64,000 nucleotides of DNA from Sphingomicrobium clamense. Its GTDB lineage: Bacteria > Pseudomonadota > Alphaproteobacteria > Sphingomonadales > Sphingomonadaceae. A model generated the notes under the pieces. It did not search any database. It saw only the letters and a program-made list of their open reading frames with translations, and was not told the DNA's origin. Within the stretch, counting starts at the first letter, position 1. The number at the start of each line of letters is the position of its first letter. Of this stretch, positions 54,168-63,671 are shown in pieces. The stretch is taken from NCBI RefSeq assembly GCF_019264355.1, contig NZ_JAHVAH010000001.1, positions 480,001-544,000 of the forward strand. The letters run 5' to 3'. Position numbers and translations under genes: made by a program.

Positions 54168-56744
54168 CTAGGCCGGGGTCAGCTCCAGCGCGCCATCACC
54201 CTCGTCGACCTTGACCGTCATCCCGTCGGCGATGCGACCGGCAAGGATCTCGTCGGCGAGCGGGTCCTGCAGATATTTCTGCACTGCGCGCTTGAGTGGG
54301 CGAGCGCCATAGACCGGATCGTAACCGACACGGCCGAGCCACTGCCGCGCGGCATCGGTAAGGTCGAGCGTGATCTTCTTCGGATCCAGCAGCTTCTGCA
54401 AACGCGCGACCTGGATATCGACGATCGGCGCCATGTGATCCTGGCTCAGGCGGTGGAACAGAATGATCTCGTCGAGCCGGTTGAGGAATTCGGGGCGGAA
54501 GTGTCCGCGCACGACTTCCATGACCTGCTCTTCGACCTCCTTGGGATCGGCATTCTCGTCCTGCTGGGCAAGATACTGGCTGCCGAGGTTCGATGTCAGG
54601 ATGATGATCGTGTTGGTGAAGTCGACCGTGCGACCCTGTCCGTCGGTCAGGCGCCCGTCGTCGAGCACCTGGAGGAGGATGTTGAAGACGTCGCCATGCG
54701 CCTTCTCGACCTCGTCGAACAGCACGACCTGGTAGGGACGGCGACGCACCGCTTCGGTCAGCACCCCGCCTTCGTCATAGCCGACATATCCCGGAGGCGC
54801 CCCGACAAGACGGGCGACGCTGTGTTTCTCCATGAACTCGCTCATGTCGATGCGGACCATCGCCTGGTCGTCGTCGAACATGAAATGGGCGAGCGCCTTG
54901 GTGAGCTCGGTCTTGCCGACGCCGGTCGGTCCCAGGAACAGGAAGCTGCCGAGCGGACGGCCCGGATCCTGTAGCCCCGCGCGCGAACGGCGCACGGCCT
55001 TGGACACGGCAACGACCGCTTCTTCCTGGCCGATGACGCGCTTGCCGAGCAGCTTTTCCATCTGCTGCAGCTTCTCGCGCTCGCCCTCCATCATCTTCTC
55101 GACCGGGACACCCGTCCAGCGTGACACGACCGAGGCGATGTCCTCGTCGGTCACTTCCTCGCGCAGCATCGCGCCTTCGGAGGCGGCGGAGGCTTCCTCG
55201 AGCTTTTTCTCGAGCTCGGGGATGCGGCCGTATTGCAGCTCGCCGGCCTTGGCGAGGTCGCCCTCGCGCTGCGCTTGTTCAAGCTCGATACGGGCCTGAT
55301 CGAGTTCGGCCTTGAGGTCGCCCTCGGCTTCGATCTTTTCCTTCTCGGCCTGCCAGCGCTGGGTCAGTTCGGCCGACTGCTGTTCGAGTTCGGCGAGTTC
55401 TTTCTCGCGCTTTTTGAGACGGTCGGCGGATGCAGCGTCGGTTTCCTTCTTGAGCGCTTCGCGTTCGATCTTCAGCTGGATGATCTGGCGGTCAAGTGCT
55501 TCAATTTCCTCGGGTTTCGACTCGACTTCCATGCGAATCCTACTCGCGGCCTCGTCCATGAGGTCGATCGCCTTGTCGGGGAGGAAACGGTCGGAGATGT
55601 AGCGATGCGAGAGCGTCGCGGCGGCGACCAGGGCGGGGTCGGTGATGCGCACGCCGTGGTGCAGCTCGTACTTCTCCTTGAGCCCGCGCAGGATCGAGAT
55701 GGTGTCCTCGACCGAGGGCTCGCCGATGACGACGGGCTGGAAGCGCCGCTCGAGCGCGGCGTCCTTTTCCACATGCTTGCGATATTCGTCGAGCGTGGTG
55801 GCGCCAATGACGTGCAGTTCGCCGCGCGAGAGGGCAGGCTTGAGCAAGTTGCCCGCATCCATCGCGCCTTCGCTTTTGCCCGCGCCCACGAGATTGTGCA
55901 TCTCGTCGATGAACAGGATGATGCGGCCGTCCGACTGCTTCACCTCGTCGATCACGCCCTTCAACCGCTCCTCGAACTCGCCGCGATACTTCGCGCCGGC
56001 GATGAGCGAGCCCATGTCGAGGCTCATGAGCGTGCGGTCCTTGAGCCCATCGGGCACGTCGCCATTGGCGATGCGCAGGGCGAGCCCTTCCGCGATCGCC
56101 GTTTTACCGACGCCGGGTTCGCCGATCAGGACGGGGTTGTTCTTGGTACGACGCGCGAGCACCTGCACGGTGCGGCGGATTTCCTCGTCGCGGCCGATGA
56201 CGGGATCGAGCTTGCCCTCGCGCGCCCGCTCGGTGAGGTCGACTGCATAACGTTTCAGCGCGTCGTAGCGATCCTCGGCGTTCTGCGTATCGGCCTTGCG
56301 ACCGCCACGAAGCTCCTCGATCGCGGCGTTCAATGCCTGCGCCTTGAGCCCCGCGCTTTCGAGTGCCTTGGCGACGTCGCCGCCCGCGAGCAGGGCGGCG
56401 AGCAGCAGCCGTTCGACGGTGACATAGGTGTCGCCCGATTTCTCCGCGACCTCCCCGCCTTTGTCGAGCAGGCGCATCAGGTCGCCGTCGACGCCCGGTG
56501 CGCGGGTGGCGCCCGAGCCGGTAACGGTCGGGATCTTGTCGACCAGCGCGTTGATCGCGAGCAGCGCCGCCTTGGGGTCGCCGCCAGCCTTCTGGATAAG
56601 GCCGGCCGCCATCCCTTCATTGTCGTCGAGTAGCGCCTTCACGAGGTGTGCAGGCGTGATCTGCTGGTGATTTTCGCGCGCCGCGATGGTCTGCGCTGCC
56701 TGCAGGAAGCCGCGCGCGCGTTCGGTCAGTTTTTCCAGGTCCAT
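54168..56744 (-). CDS. clpB: Disaggregase chaperone ClpB
   Basis: The 858-residue Hsp100 has an N-terminal repeat domain, first AAA+ with [10 protein letters not shown], a coiled-coil middle domain (about 410-525) and second AAA+ with [10 protein letters not shown] and [11 protein letters not shown]. It rescues aggregated proteins with DnaK. Length is standard. A heat-shock-like promoter lies about 30 bases upstream (56775-56803). Confidence 0.96.
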   Translation of the reverse strand: MDLEKLTERARGFLQAAQTIAARENHQQITPAHLVKALLDDNEGMAAGLIQKAGGDPKAALLAINALVDKIPTVTGSGATRAPGVDGDLMRLLDKGGEVAEKSGDTYVTVERLLLAALLAGGDVAKALESAGLKAQALNAAIEELRGGRKADTQNAEDRYDALKRYAVDLTERAREGKLDPVIGRDEEIRRTVQVLARRTKNNPVLIGEPGVGKTAIAEGLALRIANGDVPDGLKDRTLMSLDMGSLIAGAKYRGEFEERLKGVIDEVKQSDGRIILFIDEMHNLVGAGKSEGAMDAGNLLKPALSRGELHVIGATTLDEYRKHVEKDAALERRFQPVVIGEPSVEDTISILRGLKEKYELHHGVRITDPALVAAATLSHRYISDRFLPDKAIDLMDEAASRIRMEVESKPEEIEALDRQIIQLKIEREALKKETDAASADRLKKREKELAELEQQSAELTQRWQAEKEKIEAEGDLKAELDQARIELEQAQREGDLAKAGELQYGRIPELEKKLEEASAASEGAMLREEVTDEDIASVVSRWTGVPVEKMMEGEREKLQQMEKLLGKRVIGQEEAVVAVSKAVRRSRAGLQDPGRPLGSFLFLGPTGVGKTELTKALAHFMFDDDQAMVRIDMSEFMEKHSVARLVGAPPGYVGYDEGGVLTEAVRRRPYQVVLFDEVEKAHGDVFNILLQVLDDGRLTDGQGRTVDFTNTIIILTSNLGSQYLAQQDENADPKEVEEQVMEVVRGHFRPEFLNRLDEIILFHRLSQDHMAPIVDIQVARLQKLLDPKKITLDLTDAARQWLGRVGYDPVYGARPLKRAVQKYLQDPLADEILAGRIADGMTVKVDEGDGALELTPA

Positions 56745-56774
56745 TGGAGCCCCTCAAATGTCAGTCTTGCACCG

Positions 56775-56803
56775 AATATGGTGTGTTAGAAGACCAACAC
56801 AAG
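56775..56803 (-). promoter_or_regulatory. Candidate sigma-32 heat-shock promoter of clpB
   Basis: On the minus strand CTTGTG (56803-56798) and CCATATT (56781-56775) are separated by 16 bases, similar to RpoH promoters (CTTGAA and CCCATAT-type). The leader to the clpB ATG would be about 25-30 bases. Confidence 0.45.
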
Positions 56804-56823
56804 AGGGGCGTCAATGGGTCCGC

Positions 56824-58461
56824 CTAGCGGGTCGCCTTCTCGGCGTCGGGCGCGGTCGAGCGACCGAAGAAGCTGTCGGCGTACCACATGGGCTTCTGGT
56901 CATCGTCGGTCATCGAGCGGGTGATGAGATAGTTCATCCACGCGAACTTGGCCGCGGCATCCCAGTCGAGCGGCTGGCCGAGCTGGTCGCCGACCTTGTG
57001 GTAGCGATTTTCGAGGAAGTCGTCATAGACGTCCTGCTCGTCGGGCAGGGGCAGAGGGTCGAGATTGACGCTCGGGATACCCGCCTTGACGAAGCTGTAA
57101 TGGTCCGAGCGCACGAAAAACACTTCTTCGGGGGCCGGATCGTCGACGCGGCGGACCGAAAAGTCGGCGAGCGCCTTGTCGATCTGGCGACCGATGTTGG
57201 AATGTTCGGCGCCGTGCGCGACCACGCTGTCGAAGTCGCCGGTATGGATGGGCATGTCGATGTTGATATTGGCCACCATCGTCTTGCCCGGGAACTGATC
57301 GGGGTTCTTGGCGAGCCAGTCGGAGCCGAGCAGCCCCTTTTCCTCGGCCGCGAGCAGCACGAAGGCGATCGAACGGCGCGGCTTGGTTTCTGCCTCTGCA
57401 AAGAGGCGCGCGAGCTCGAGCACCGCCGAGACGCCCAGCGCATTGTCGAACAGCCCGTTATAGACGTTGTCTTCGCCGGGCTTGGCGTCTTCCTCGATCC
57501 CGACATGGTCGAGATGCGCGGTCATGACGATCAGCTCGTCCTTCAGATCGGGGTCGCTACCCTCGATCATGCCGACGACGTTGGCGCTGGTAAATTGCGG
57601 TTCGACAGTGGCTTGGGCGACGACGCGCGCGGTCTTGCCGAGCGAGAAGGCGGGCACCGGTTCGCCGGCCATCATCTTGGCCTCGATCTCGGCCCAGCTC
57701 ATGGGCGAGCCTTCGAACAGGGCATCGCGCAGGTCGCCGTTGAGCGTGGCGCGCGCGGCGAGCCCGACATTACCGGCATTGGGGGTGCCATCGGGATGCG
57801 CCCAGTCGGTGCGTCCGCCGCCGGCGAAGCGCTTGACGCGGTCCCAGGTGAAACGTTCGAGCATGGCGGCAGGAAGCACGGTCAGCGTGCCGACCGCGCC
57901 GCGCGCCTCGACATTGTCGCCCATGGTCGAGCCGAGATGGGCGCCGACGTCGCTCGGGATGTTGGGGTTGTTGACGCCGCGGCTGAACGCGGTGACCGCG
58001 ATCTTGCCGGTCAGATCGACGTCGCCGAAGCTGTCGATGCCATATTCGGGGGCGTAGAGGCCCTGGCCGACGAAGACGAGCTCGACTTCTTCGGCCGGAA
58101 GTTCGGACGCGGGGTTGCGGCCGACAATGACCTGGTCGCCATGGTCGTAGCGCACGCCGTCGATGGTGAGGTAGTTGTCGGCATTCTCGTCCAGCTCGAA
58201 GCGGGCGAAGGGAATGTCCTGCATATAATCGCCGTCGAGATCGCCGGGCGCGACACCCATGGCGCGGAACTGGTTTGCGACATAGATGGCGGCGATGTCG
58301 TAGCCGGGCGTGCCGGACTCACGCCCTTCGAGCAGGTCGTCGGCGAGAAATTCGGCGTGAGCACGATACTGGCGGGTTTCGACCGGGTTTTCCTGCGCAT
58401 AGGCAGGGGCGGTGGCCATCACCACGATCGCCGTGGTCAGCTTGAGCAAGGTTTTGGTCAT
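56824..58461 (-). CDS. M28-family zinc aminopeptidase, exported
   Basis: The 545-residue protein has a signal peptide (to TAPAYAQ), a PA-domain-containing N-terminal half and an M28 catalytic domain. The zinc ligands are visible: His in TAHLDHVG, Asp in GLFDNALG, Glu pair in AAEEKGLLGS, Asp in NINIDMP and His in NRYHKVGD. It is a periplasmic peptidase, complementing the S9 peptidase at 21661. ATG 58461 with AAGGA upstream is chosen over an open frame from 58494. Confidence 0.93.
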   Translation of the reverse strand: MTKTLLKLTTAIVVMATAPAYAQENPVETRQYRAHAEFLADDLLEGRESGTPGYDIAAIYVANQFRAMGVAPGDLDGDYMQDIPFARFELDENADNYLTIDGVRYDHGDQVIVGRNPASELPAEEVELVFVGQGLYAPEYGIDSFGDVDLTGKIAVTAFSRGVNNPNIPSDVGAHLGSTMGDNVEARGAVGTLTVLPAAMLERFTWDRVKRFAGGGRTDWAHPDGTPNAGNVGLAARATLNGDLRDALFEGSPMSWAEIEAKMMAGEPVPAFSLGKTARVVAQATVEPQFTSANVVGMIEGSDPDLKDELIVMTAHLDHVGIEEDAKPGEDNVYNGLFDNALGVSAVLELARLFAEAETKPRRSIAFVLLAAEEKGLLGSDWLAKNPDQFPGKTMVANINIDMPIHTGDFDSVVAHGAEHSNIGRQIDKALADFSVRRVDDPAPEEVFFVRSDHYSFVKAGIPSVNLDPLPLPDEQDVYDDFLENRYHKVGDQLGQPLDWDAAAKFAWMNYLITRSMTDDDQKPMWYADSFFGRSTAPDAEKATR

Positions 58462-58523
58462 ATCGGGTCCTTGAGATGCAATTTCGCGCTGCACCCTAAC
58501 GGTGTGTGTTGCCTAGGCAATAC

Positions 58524-59384
58524 TCACTCACCGCCGTCTGTCGAATATCTCGCCGCTTCGCGGAGAGCCAGGGCGCGGGCGCACGAAGCGGAGGAGGGAT
58601 CGACGCCCCAGCTGCGATAGCCGGCGGTGTCGATGTGAAAGCGCAGCCCGACATAGAAGCCGAAGCCGACATCCTCGGCGCGCCCGCCCTCCGCGTGGGC
58701 GTGACAAAGGCGGCGCATCAGGTCGGCGCGGTCGAAATTCCAGCGCGGCACCATGTCGACGGCAAGTCCGGCGCGGTGCGCCGAACGCGCACTGCCCCCC
58801 GCGCAGCTATTAAGCAGCGGGTTGCGATAGACCGACACCGCCTCGATCTCGCCAGTGACGGGGACGACCTGGTCCCGGACATAGCGGAGCGTGCGGGCAA
58901 GGCCGGGCCACATATAGTTGGGCGGGACCTCGAGCGGCGGGGCGCCGCAGCGACGCCAGCTGCTGGCGGTGCGGGTCAGTTGCCAGACGGGGATGACGTC
59001 GCCCACGCCCTGCGAGGCGAGGTAGGTTTTGAACGCGTCGAATTGGGCGCGGACCGCGGGATCGCGGTCTAGCCAGCGGGCGAAGGCGGTCGCCTCCTGC
59101 TCCACCGCGACATATTCCTCCGCAGTGTCGATTGGCTCGTAGATCAGTTCGGGTTTGGGCTGGGTAGGAATGCGAATGACCGGGTTGCCGAGATCCTGCG
59201 GGTCGGGGGTCGCCTGCCGGACCGGCGCCGCGATCGGCGCGGGTGCAGGCGTCGTCGGCTGCGTCGATGTCGGCGCGGGCGCCGGCAGGACGATCGGGTC
59301 GGGGATCGGCGTCGGCGTGTCGGTCGGGGGGTCGGCGGGCGCATCCTGCACCAGCAGCGCCATGAGCATCGCAATCGTCGTCAT
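58524..59384 (-). CDS. Exported M15-like or extensin-like peptidase
   Basis: The 286-residue protein has a very short N-terminal hydrophobic stretch (MTTIAMLMALLVQ) and a Pro/Thr-rich linker (about 15-65). The C-terminal domain has HRAGLAVDMVP and FHIDTAGYRSWG, which fit the HxxxxxxD and late-His zinc ligands of M15 D-Ala-D-Ala peptidases. A cell-wall role is likely. ATG 59384 is preferred over an open frame that runs through the next gene. Confidence 0.75.
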   Translation of the reverse strand: MTTIAMLMALLVQDAPADPPTDTPTPIPDPIVLPAPAPTSTQPTTPAPAPIAAPVRQATPDPQDLGNPVIRIPTQPKPELIYEPIDTAEEYVAVEQEATAFARWLDRDPAVRAQFDAFKTYLASQGVGDVIPVWQLTRTASSWRRCGAPPLEVPPNYMWPGLARTLRYVRDQVVPVTGEIEAVSVYRNPLLNSCAGGSARSAHRAGLAVDMVPRWNFDRADLMRRLCHAHAEGGRAEDVGFGFYVGLRFHIDTAGYRSWGVDPSSASCARALALREAARYSTDGGE

Positions 59385-59444
59385 GTGGAGCGCGTGGCCC
59401 TCCCGCCATTGAAAAGCCAGTCTGGACTTCCCACCCTTAACCTC

Positions 59445-59768
59445 ATGCAACAGGCGATTGAAGTGGACCTGGCCCACGATCTCGGAAAAACCGAAGCCAG
59501 GAGCAGGATCGCGGGCAATATCGGCTCGCTCGAGGATCATATCCCGGGCGGGGCGGTCGACGTGGTCGAACGCTGGGAGGGCGACAGCCTGTATCTCGAC
59601 ATCGGCGCGATGGGCCAGACGGTCGCCGCGCGGCTCGACGTCGAGGAGACCAAGGTCCACATCAAGGTCGAGCTGCCCGGGCTGCTCGGCATGTTCGCGG
59701 GGCCGATCCAGGCGATGCTGCAAAGCCGCGGCGACGACCTGCTCCTCGAGGATCGCCGCAAGGACTAG
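59445..59768 (+). CDS. Polyhydroxyalkanoic acid system family protein
   Basis: The 107-residue protein MQQAIEVDLAHDLGKTEARS... matches the small PHA-granule/PHA-system family (DUF-type). It has KVHIKVELPGLLGMFAGPIQ, a hallmark amphipathic segment. The role in PHA granule regulation is family-based; no PHA synthase is seen. It lies between the M15-like gene and the reductase. Confidence 0.75.
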   Translation: MQQAIEVDLAHDLGKTEARSRIAGNIGSLEDHIPGGAVDVVERWEGDSLYLDIGAMGQTVAARLDVEETKVHIKVELPGLLGMFAGPIQAMLQSRGDDLLLEDRRKD

Positions 59769-59821
59769 CCGGAATGCCCGCGTTCGCTTAGCGTCCCCTG
59801 CATCACAGCGGAGGGCGGTCG

Positions 59822-61129
59822 ATGAGGCATTTCGCAATCGTGGGATCGGGGCCGGCGGGCTATTACACCGCCGAGGCGCTGGTCAAAGCCTATGGTGGCG
59901 AGGCGCGGGTCGACATCATCGACAAGCTGCCCGTGCCCTACGGGCTGATCCGCTTCGGGGTCGCGCCCGACCACCAATCGATCAAGAAAGTGTCGATGCG
60001 CTACGACAAGGTGGCGGAGAGCGACACGGTGCGCTTTCGCGGCAATGTCGCGGTGGGCGACGCGGTGAGCGTGGACGAATTGCGCGAGCTTTACGACGCC
60101 GTCGTCATGGCGACGGGTGCGCCGCACGACCGGTCGCTGGGTATCCCGGGCGAGGATCTGGACGGGGTGATGGGATCGGCGGCTTTCGTCGGCTGGTATA
60201 ACGGCCATCCCGATTTCGCCGACCTCGATCCGCCGCTCAAGACGAACCACGCGGTGGTGATCGGGGCGGGCAACGTCGCGCTCGACGTGGCGCGGATCCT
60301 GTCGAAGACCGAGGAGGAATTCCAGGGCAGCGATATTGTCGGCCATGCGCTGCAGGAGCTGCTGGCAAGCGATATCGAGACGATCACCATCCTCGCGCGG
60401 CGCGGGCCGCACCAGATTGCGATGACGCCCAAGGAATTGGGAGAATTGGGGCATCTGGAGGAAGCCGCGCCGGTGGTGGACGCGGCGGATTTTCCGCCGG
60501 AGAGCGAGGACGAGGCGCTGAGCGATCGCGGGCTGGCCAAGTCGGTCGGATTGTTGCGCGGCTTTGCGGCCGAGCCTCAGGAAAAGCGCAAGAAAATCGT
60601 GTTCGATTTCTTCGCGCGGCCGGTGAAGGTCGAGGGGGACGGGAAAGCCGAGCGCGTGCAGGTCGAGCGGACGAGGGTCGAGGACGGGCGCTGTGTCGGG
60701 ACGGGCGAGACGTACGAGCTTCCGGCGGGGCTGGTGGTCAGCTGCATCGGCTATTCAAGCCCGCATATTCCGGGCGTGCCTTACGACCACGCCAAGGGCC
60801 GCTATGCCAACGAGGACGGGCGGATCGACGAGGGCTTTTACGCCGTCGGTTGGGCGCGGCGCGGGCCGACGGGCACGATCGGGACCAACCGCCCCGACGG
60901 ATACGAAGTGGCGGGCCAGATCGAGGAGGCGATGGCGCCGGGCACGAGCGGCGGCAAGGCGGGCGGCGAGGGGCTCGACGCTCTGCTCGAGGCGCGCGAC
61001 GTGCACGCGACCAGCTTTCGCGACTGGCGCAAGATCGAGGAAGCCGAGGTTGCTGCAGCGCGCGAAGGCTCCCCGCGCGAAAAATTCGTCGACGTCAAGG
61101 CGATGCTGCGGCTGCTCGGGCACGAATAG
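59822..61129 (+). CDS. Ferredoxin/adrenodoxin-NADP+ reductase-like flavoprotein
   Basis: The 435-residue flavoprotein has an FAD motif (VGSGPAGYYTAEALV), the signature DKLPVPYGLIRFGVAPDHQS, and an NADP motif VVIGAGNVALDVARIL. It belongs to the glutathione-reductase-type FNR (FprA/adrenodoxin reductase) family. It feeds electrons to ferredoxins, for example for Fe-S assembly or P450s. Near the C-terminus GWARRGPTGTIGTNRPDG is typical. Confidence 0.93.
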   Translation: MRHFAIVGSGPAGYYTAEALVKAYGGEARVDIIDKLPVPYGLIRFGVAPDHQSIKKVSMRYDKVAESDTVRFRGNVAVGDAVSVDELRELYDAVVMATGAPHDRSLGIPGEDLDGVMGSAAFVGWYNGHPDFADLDPPLKTNHAVVIGAGNVALDVARILSKTEEEFQGSDIVGHALQELLASDIETITILARRGPHQIAMTPKELGELGHLEEAAPVVDAADFPPESEDEALSDRGLAKSVGLLRGFAAEPQEKRKKIVFDFFARPVKVEGDGKAERVQVERTRVEDGRCVGTGETYELPAGLVVSCIGYSSPHIPGVPYDHAKGRYANEDGRIDEGFYAVGWARRGPTGTIGTNRPDGYEVAGQIEEAMAPGTSGGKAGGEGLDALLEARDVHATSFRDWRKIEEAEVAAAREGSPREKFVDVKAMLRLLGHE

Positions 61130-61214
61130 GCGCTTGCATCGCGGGGGCGGCGCGGTTAGTAGGCGCTCGCCCTTGCCCCGGTCCGCATCGCGGTTGCCGC
61201 ATCCGAGCAATAGT

Positions 61215-61291
61215 CGGGGAGTAGCTCAGCCTGGTAGAGCACTGTCTTCGGGAGGCAGGGGCCGGAGGTTCGAATCCTCTCTCCCCGACCA
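61215..61291 (+). tRNA. tRNA-Pro (anticodon CGG)
   Basis: The 77-base gene has a CGGGGAG/CTCCCCG acceptor stem and an encoded CCA. The D arm AGCTCAGCCTGGTAGAGC and T loop GGTTCGAATCC are canonical. The anticodon loop TTCGGGA gives CGG. Confidence 0.97.
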
Positions 61292-61388
61292 TTTTCCAAA
61301 TCGAGGCCGACCAAGCGGACCGTCCGGGGGACGGCCCGCCGGCCTCGATATGGAAAATCCGACGGATGTCGCGTCGAGCTGCACTACG

Positions 61389-62084
61389 TCAGGCGTCTTC
61401 CTTCTGCTCCGCACAGACACGTAGCAGCGCTTCTGCGGTCGGTGCGCTGGAGGGCGGGTTCTGGCCGGTGACGAGCAGTCCTTCGGTGACGACGTGCGGC
61501 TTGAACGTGCCGGCTTCGGAAAAGTCGGCGCCCAGCTTCTTGAGCTCGTCCTCAAGGAGGAAGGGAACGACGTCGGTGAGGCCGACGGCTTCTTCCTCTT
61601 CATTGGTGAAGCCGGTGACCTTGCGGCCCTTGACCAGCGGCTCGCCGTCTTCGTTCTCGACAGTCTTGAGCACGGCGGGGGCGTGGCAGACGAGGCCGAC
61701 GGGGCGGCCGGAGCGGAGGGCATTTTCGATGAGAGCCTTGGAAACGTCGCTCTCGGCGAGGTCCCATAGCGGGCCGTGGCCGCCGGGGTAGAAGATCATG
61801 TCGTAATCGTCCGCGCTCACCTCCGAGAGGATTTGGGTGGTGGCGAGCTTCATCTGCGCGTCGGGGTCGTTCTTGTAGCGCTCGGTCGCTTCGGTCTGCG
61901 AATCTTCGGTGTCCGAGCGCGGGTCGAGCGGAGGCTTGCCGCCCTTGGGGCTGGCGAGGGTGATTTCGGCGCCCGCGTCGAGAAAGGCGTAATAGGGCGC
62001 GGCAAACTCCTCGAGCCAGAAGCCCGTCTTCTCTCCCGTGTCGCCCAGTTCATCGTGGCTCGTCAGCACCATCAGCACGTTCAT
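61389..62084 (-). CDS. DJ-1/Hsp31-like (type 1 glutamine amidotransferase fold) protein
   Basis: The 231-residue protein has the nucleophile elbow GLVCHAPAVLKTVEN with the catalytic Cys, and YDMIFYPGGHGPLWDLAE ahead of it. It resembles Hsp31/YajL-type chaperones or glyoxalase III enzymes that remove methylglyoxal adducts. It stands alone downstream of tRNA-Pro. Confidence 0.88.
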   Translation of the reverse strand: MNVLMVLTSHDELGDTGEKTGFWLEEFAAPYYAFLDAGAEITLASPKGGKPPLDPRSDTEDSQTEATERYKNDPDAQMKLATTQILSEVSADDYDMIFYPGGHGPLWDLAESDVSKALIENALRSGRPVGLVCHAPAVLKTVENEDGEPLVKGRKVTGFTNEEEEAVGLTDVVPFLLEDELKKLGADFSEAGTFKPHVVTEGLLVTGQNPPSSAPTAEALLRVCAEQKEDA

Positions 62085-62130
62085 CTTGCTTGCACTCCCA
62101 TTTTTGTCGGTTCGGGCCTATAACGCGCCG

Positions 62131-62865
62131 ATGCACCGCGACGATCCGATCCGTATTTCACGCCGCTTCTGCGGCCCCGACGGCATGGGCAATGGCGGCT
62201 ATGTCGCGGGGTTGGTCGCGGAAGTCGTGGGCGGTCCCGCAAAAGTGCGACTGCACGCGCCCACACCGCTCGAGACCGACCTGCATATCGAGCAGGAAGA
62301 CGGCATGACGCGGTTGGTCGCCGACGGGCGGCTGCTGGTCGAAGGCATGCCGCTGGGCAAGCCGCTCGACCTCGACCCGATGCCCGCGCCGCCGAGCGCG
62401 GACGAGATCGACGTCGCGAGCGGCAATTTCCCCGACAGCGACAATCATATGGCCCCCAACTGCTTCGTGTGCGGCACCGACCGCGATCCCGAGGACGCGC
62501 TGTGCATCTATGCCGGCGAAAGCCCCGCGCGCGACTGCGCGGTCGCGACCTGGGTGCCCGCCGAGGACCTGTGCGGGCCCGACGGCCATGTCCGCGACCG
62601 CTATCTATGGGCCGCGCTCGACTGTCCGTCCTATTTCGCGCTGGGCGAGACCGATCGCGTCGCGCTGCTGGCCGGCTTTGCGGCGCGGGTCGAGCGCAAG
62701 GTGGCGCCCGGTGAAAAGCTGACCGTGACCGGCTGGCCGCTCGACAAGGACGGGCGCAAGCTGCACGCGGGGAGCGTCATCCACGACGAAGACGGGGGCG
62801 TCGTCGCCTGCGCCCGCGCCTTGTGGGTCGACGTGAAGGCGGTCGCCGAAAAGGAACCGGCCTAG
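62131..62865 (+). CDS. Hotdog/thioesterase-like protein
   Basis: The 244-residue protein has two hotdog-like halves. GPDGMGNGGYVAGLVAEVVG matches acyl-CoA thioesterase-type domains. It also carries a NCFVCGTDRDPEDAL Cys pair. Substrate unknown. ATG 62131 is chosen over an open upstream frame. It overlaps the convergent aldolase gene by 4 bases. Confidence 0.7.
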   Translation: MHRDDPIRISRRFCGPDGMGNGGYVAGLVAEVVGGPAKVRLHAPTPLETDLHIEQEDGMTRLVADGRLLVEGMPLGKPLDLDPMPAPPSADEIDVASGNFPDSDNHMAPNCFVCGTDRDPEDALCIYAGESPARDCAVATWVPAEDLCGPDGHVRDRYLWAALDCPSYFALGETDRVALLAGFAARVERKVAPGEKLTVTGWPLDKDGRKLHAGSVIHDEDGGVVACARALWVDVKAVAEKEPA

Positions 62866-63671
62866 GTCGCGAAGCTCGGATCGAGCCGATAGGCCTTGCG
62901 CAGCAACGCGGGCCAGGCGAGCGCGTTGGCGACCATCGGCAGCCCCATCTTGCCCTGCTCAGCCGTCACCTCGGGCGCGCCCTGGGGCGGCATCGAACAG
63001 GCGCCCGACAGTGCCATGACCTGCGCTTCGCAGGCGCGTTCGAGATAGTAGAGCTTGATGAAGCACTCGCCGACATTCTTGCCGGTCGCAAGCGTGCCAT
63101 GGTTGCGGAAGATCATCATCGACTTGTCGCCCATGTCCGCGACGATGCGTTCGCGTTCGTCGAGGTCGACCGCGACGCCTTCATAGTCGTGGAAGGCGAT
63201 GTCGCCGAGCACCAGCATCGCGGTCTGGGTGAGGGGAAGCAGCCCGTCTTCATGCGCGCTCACCGCCTGCCCGTGCGGCGTATGGAGATGCATCACCGCG
63301 TGCGCATCCTCGATATTCATGTGGAGCGCGGAGTGGATGGTGAACCCGGCCGGGTTGGTGACGAAGGGCGTCTCGCCCACCGGCAATCCGTCCTTGTCGA
63401 CCTTGACCAGCGAGCTGGCGGTCACCTCCTCGAACATGAGATTATAGGGGTTTAAAAGGAAATGATGCTCGGGCCCCGGCACGCGCGCCGAGAGGTGGGT
63501 GAAGATCAGGTCGTCCCAGCCATAATGCGCGACCAGACGATAGGCAGCAGCGAGGTCGACGCGGATCTTCCATTCCTCGTCGGACACCTTGCCCTTGAGC
63601 GAGGGAATTTCGACCTGATCGATCGCTGCAGCCCCTTCGAGCCCCTTGGTCATGTTTTCGGCGCGGTTCAT
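62862..63671 (-). CDS. Class II aldolase/adducin family protein
   Basis: The 269-residue protein has the zinc motif HLHTPHGQAVS with paired histidines, THLSARVPGPEHHFLLNPY near the N-terminus, and FRNHGTLATGKNVGE. It could be a sugar-phosphate aldolase or a decarboxylase; substrate unknown. Its ATG overlaps the upstream isomerase stop (ATGA), so the two are co-translated. Confidence 0.85.
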   Translation of the reverse strand: MNRAENMTKGLEGAAAIDQVEIPSLKGKVSDEEWKIRVDLAAAYRLVAHYGWDDLIFTHLSARVPGPEHHFLLNPYNLMFEEVTASSLVKVDKDGLPVGETPFVTNPAGFTIHSALHMNIEDAHAVMHLHTPHGQAVSAHEDGLLPLTQTAMLVLGDIAFHDYEGVAVDLDERERIVADMGDKSMMIFRNHGTLATGKNVGECFIKLYYLERACEAQVMALSGACSMPPQGAPEVTAEQGKMGLPMVANALAWPALLRKAYRLDPSFAT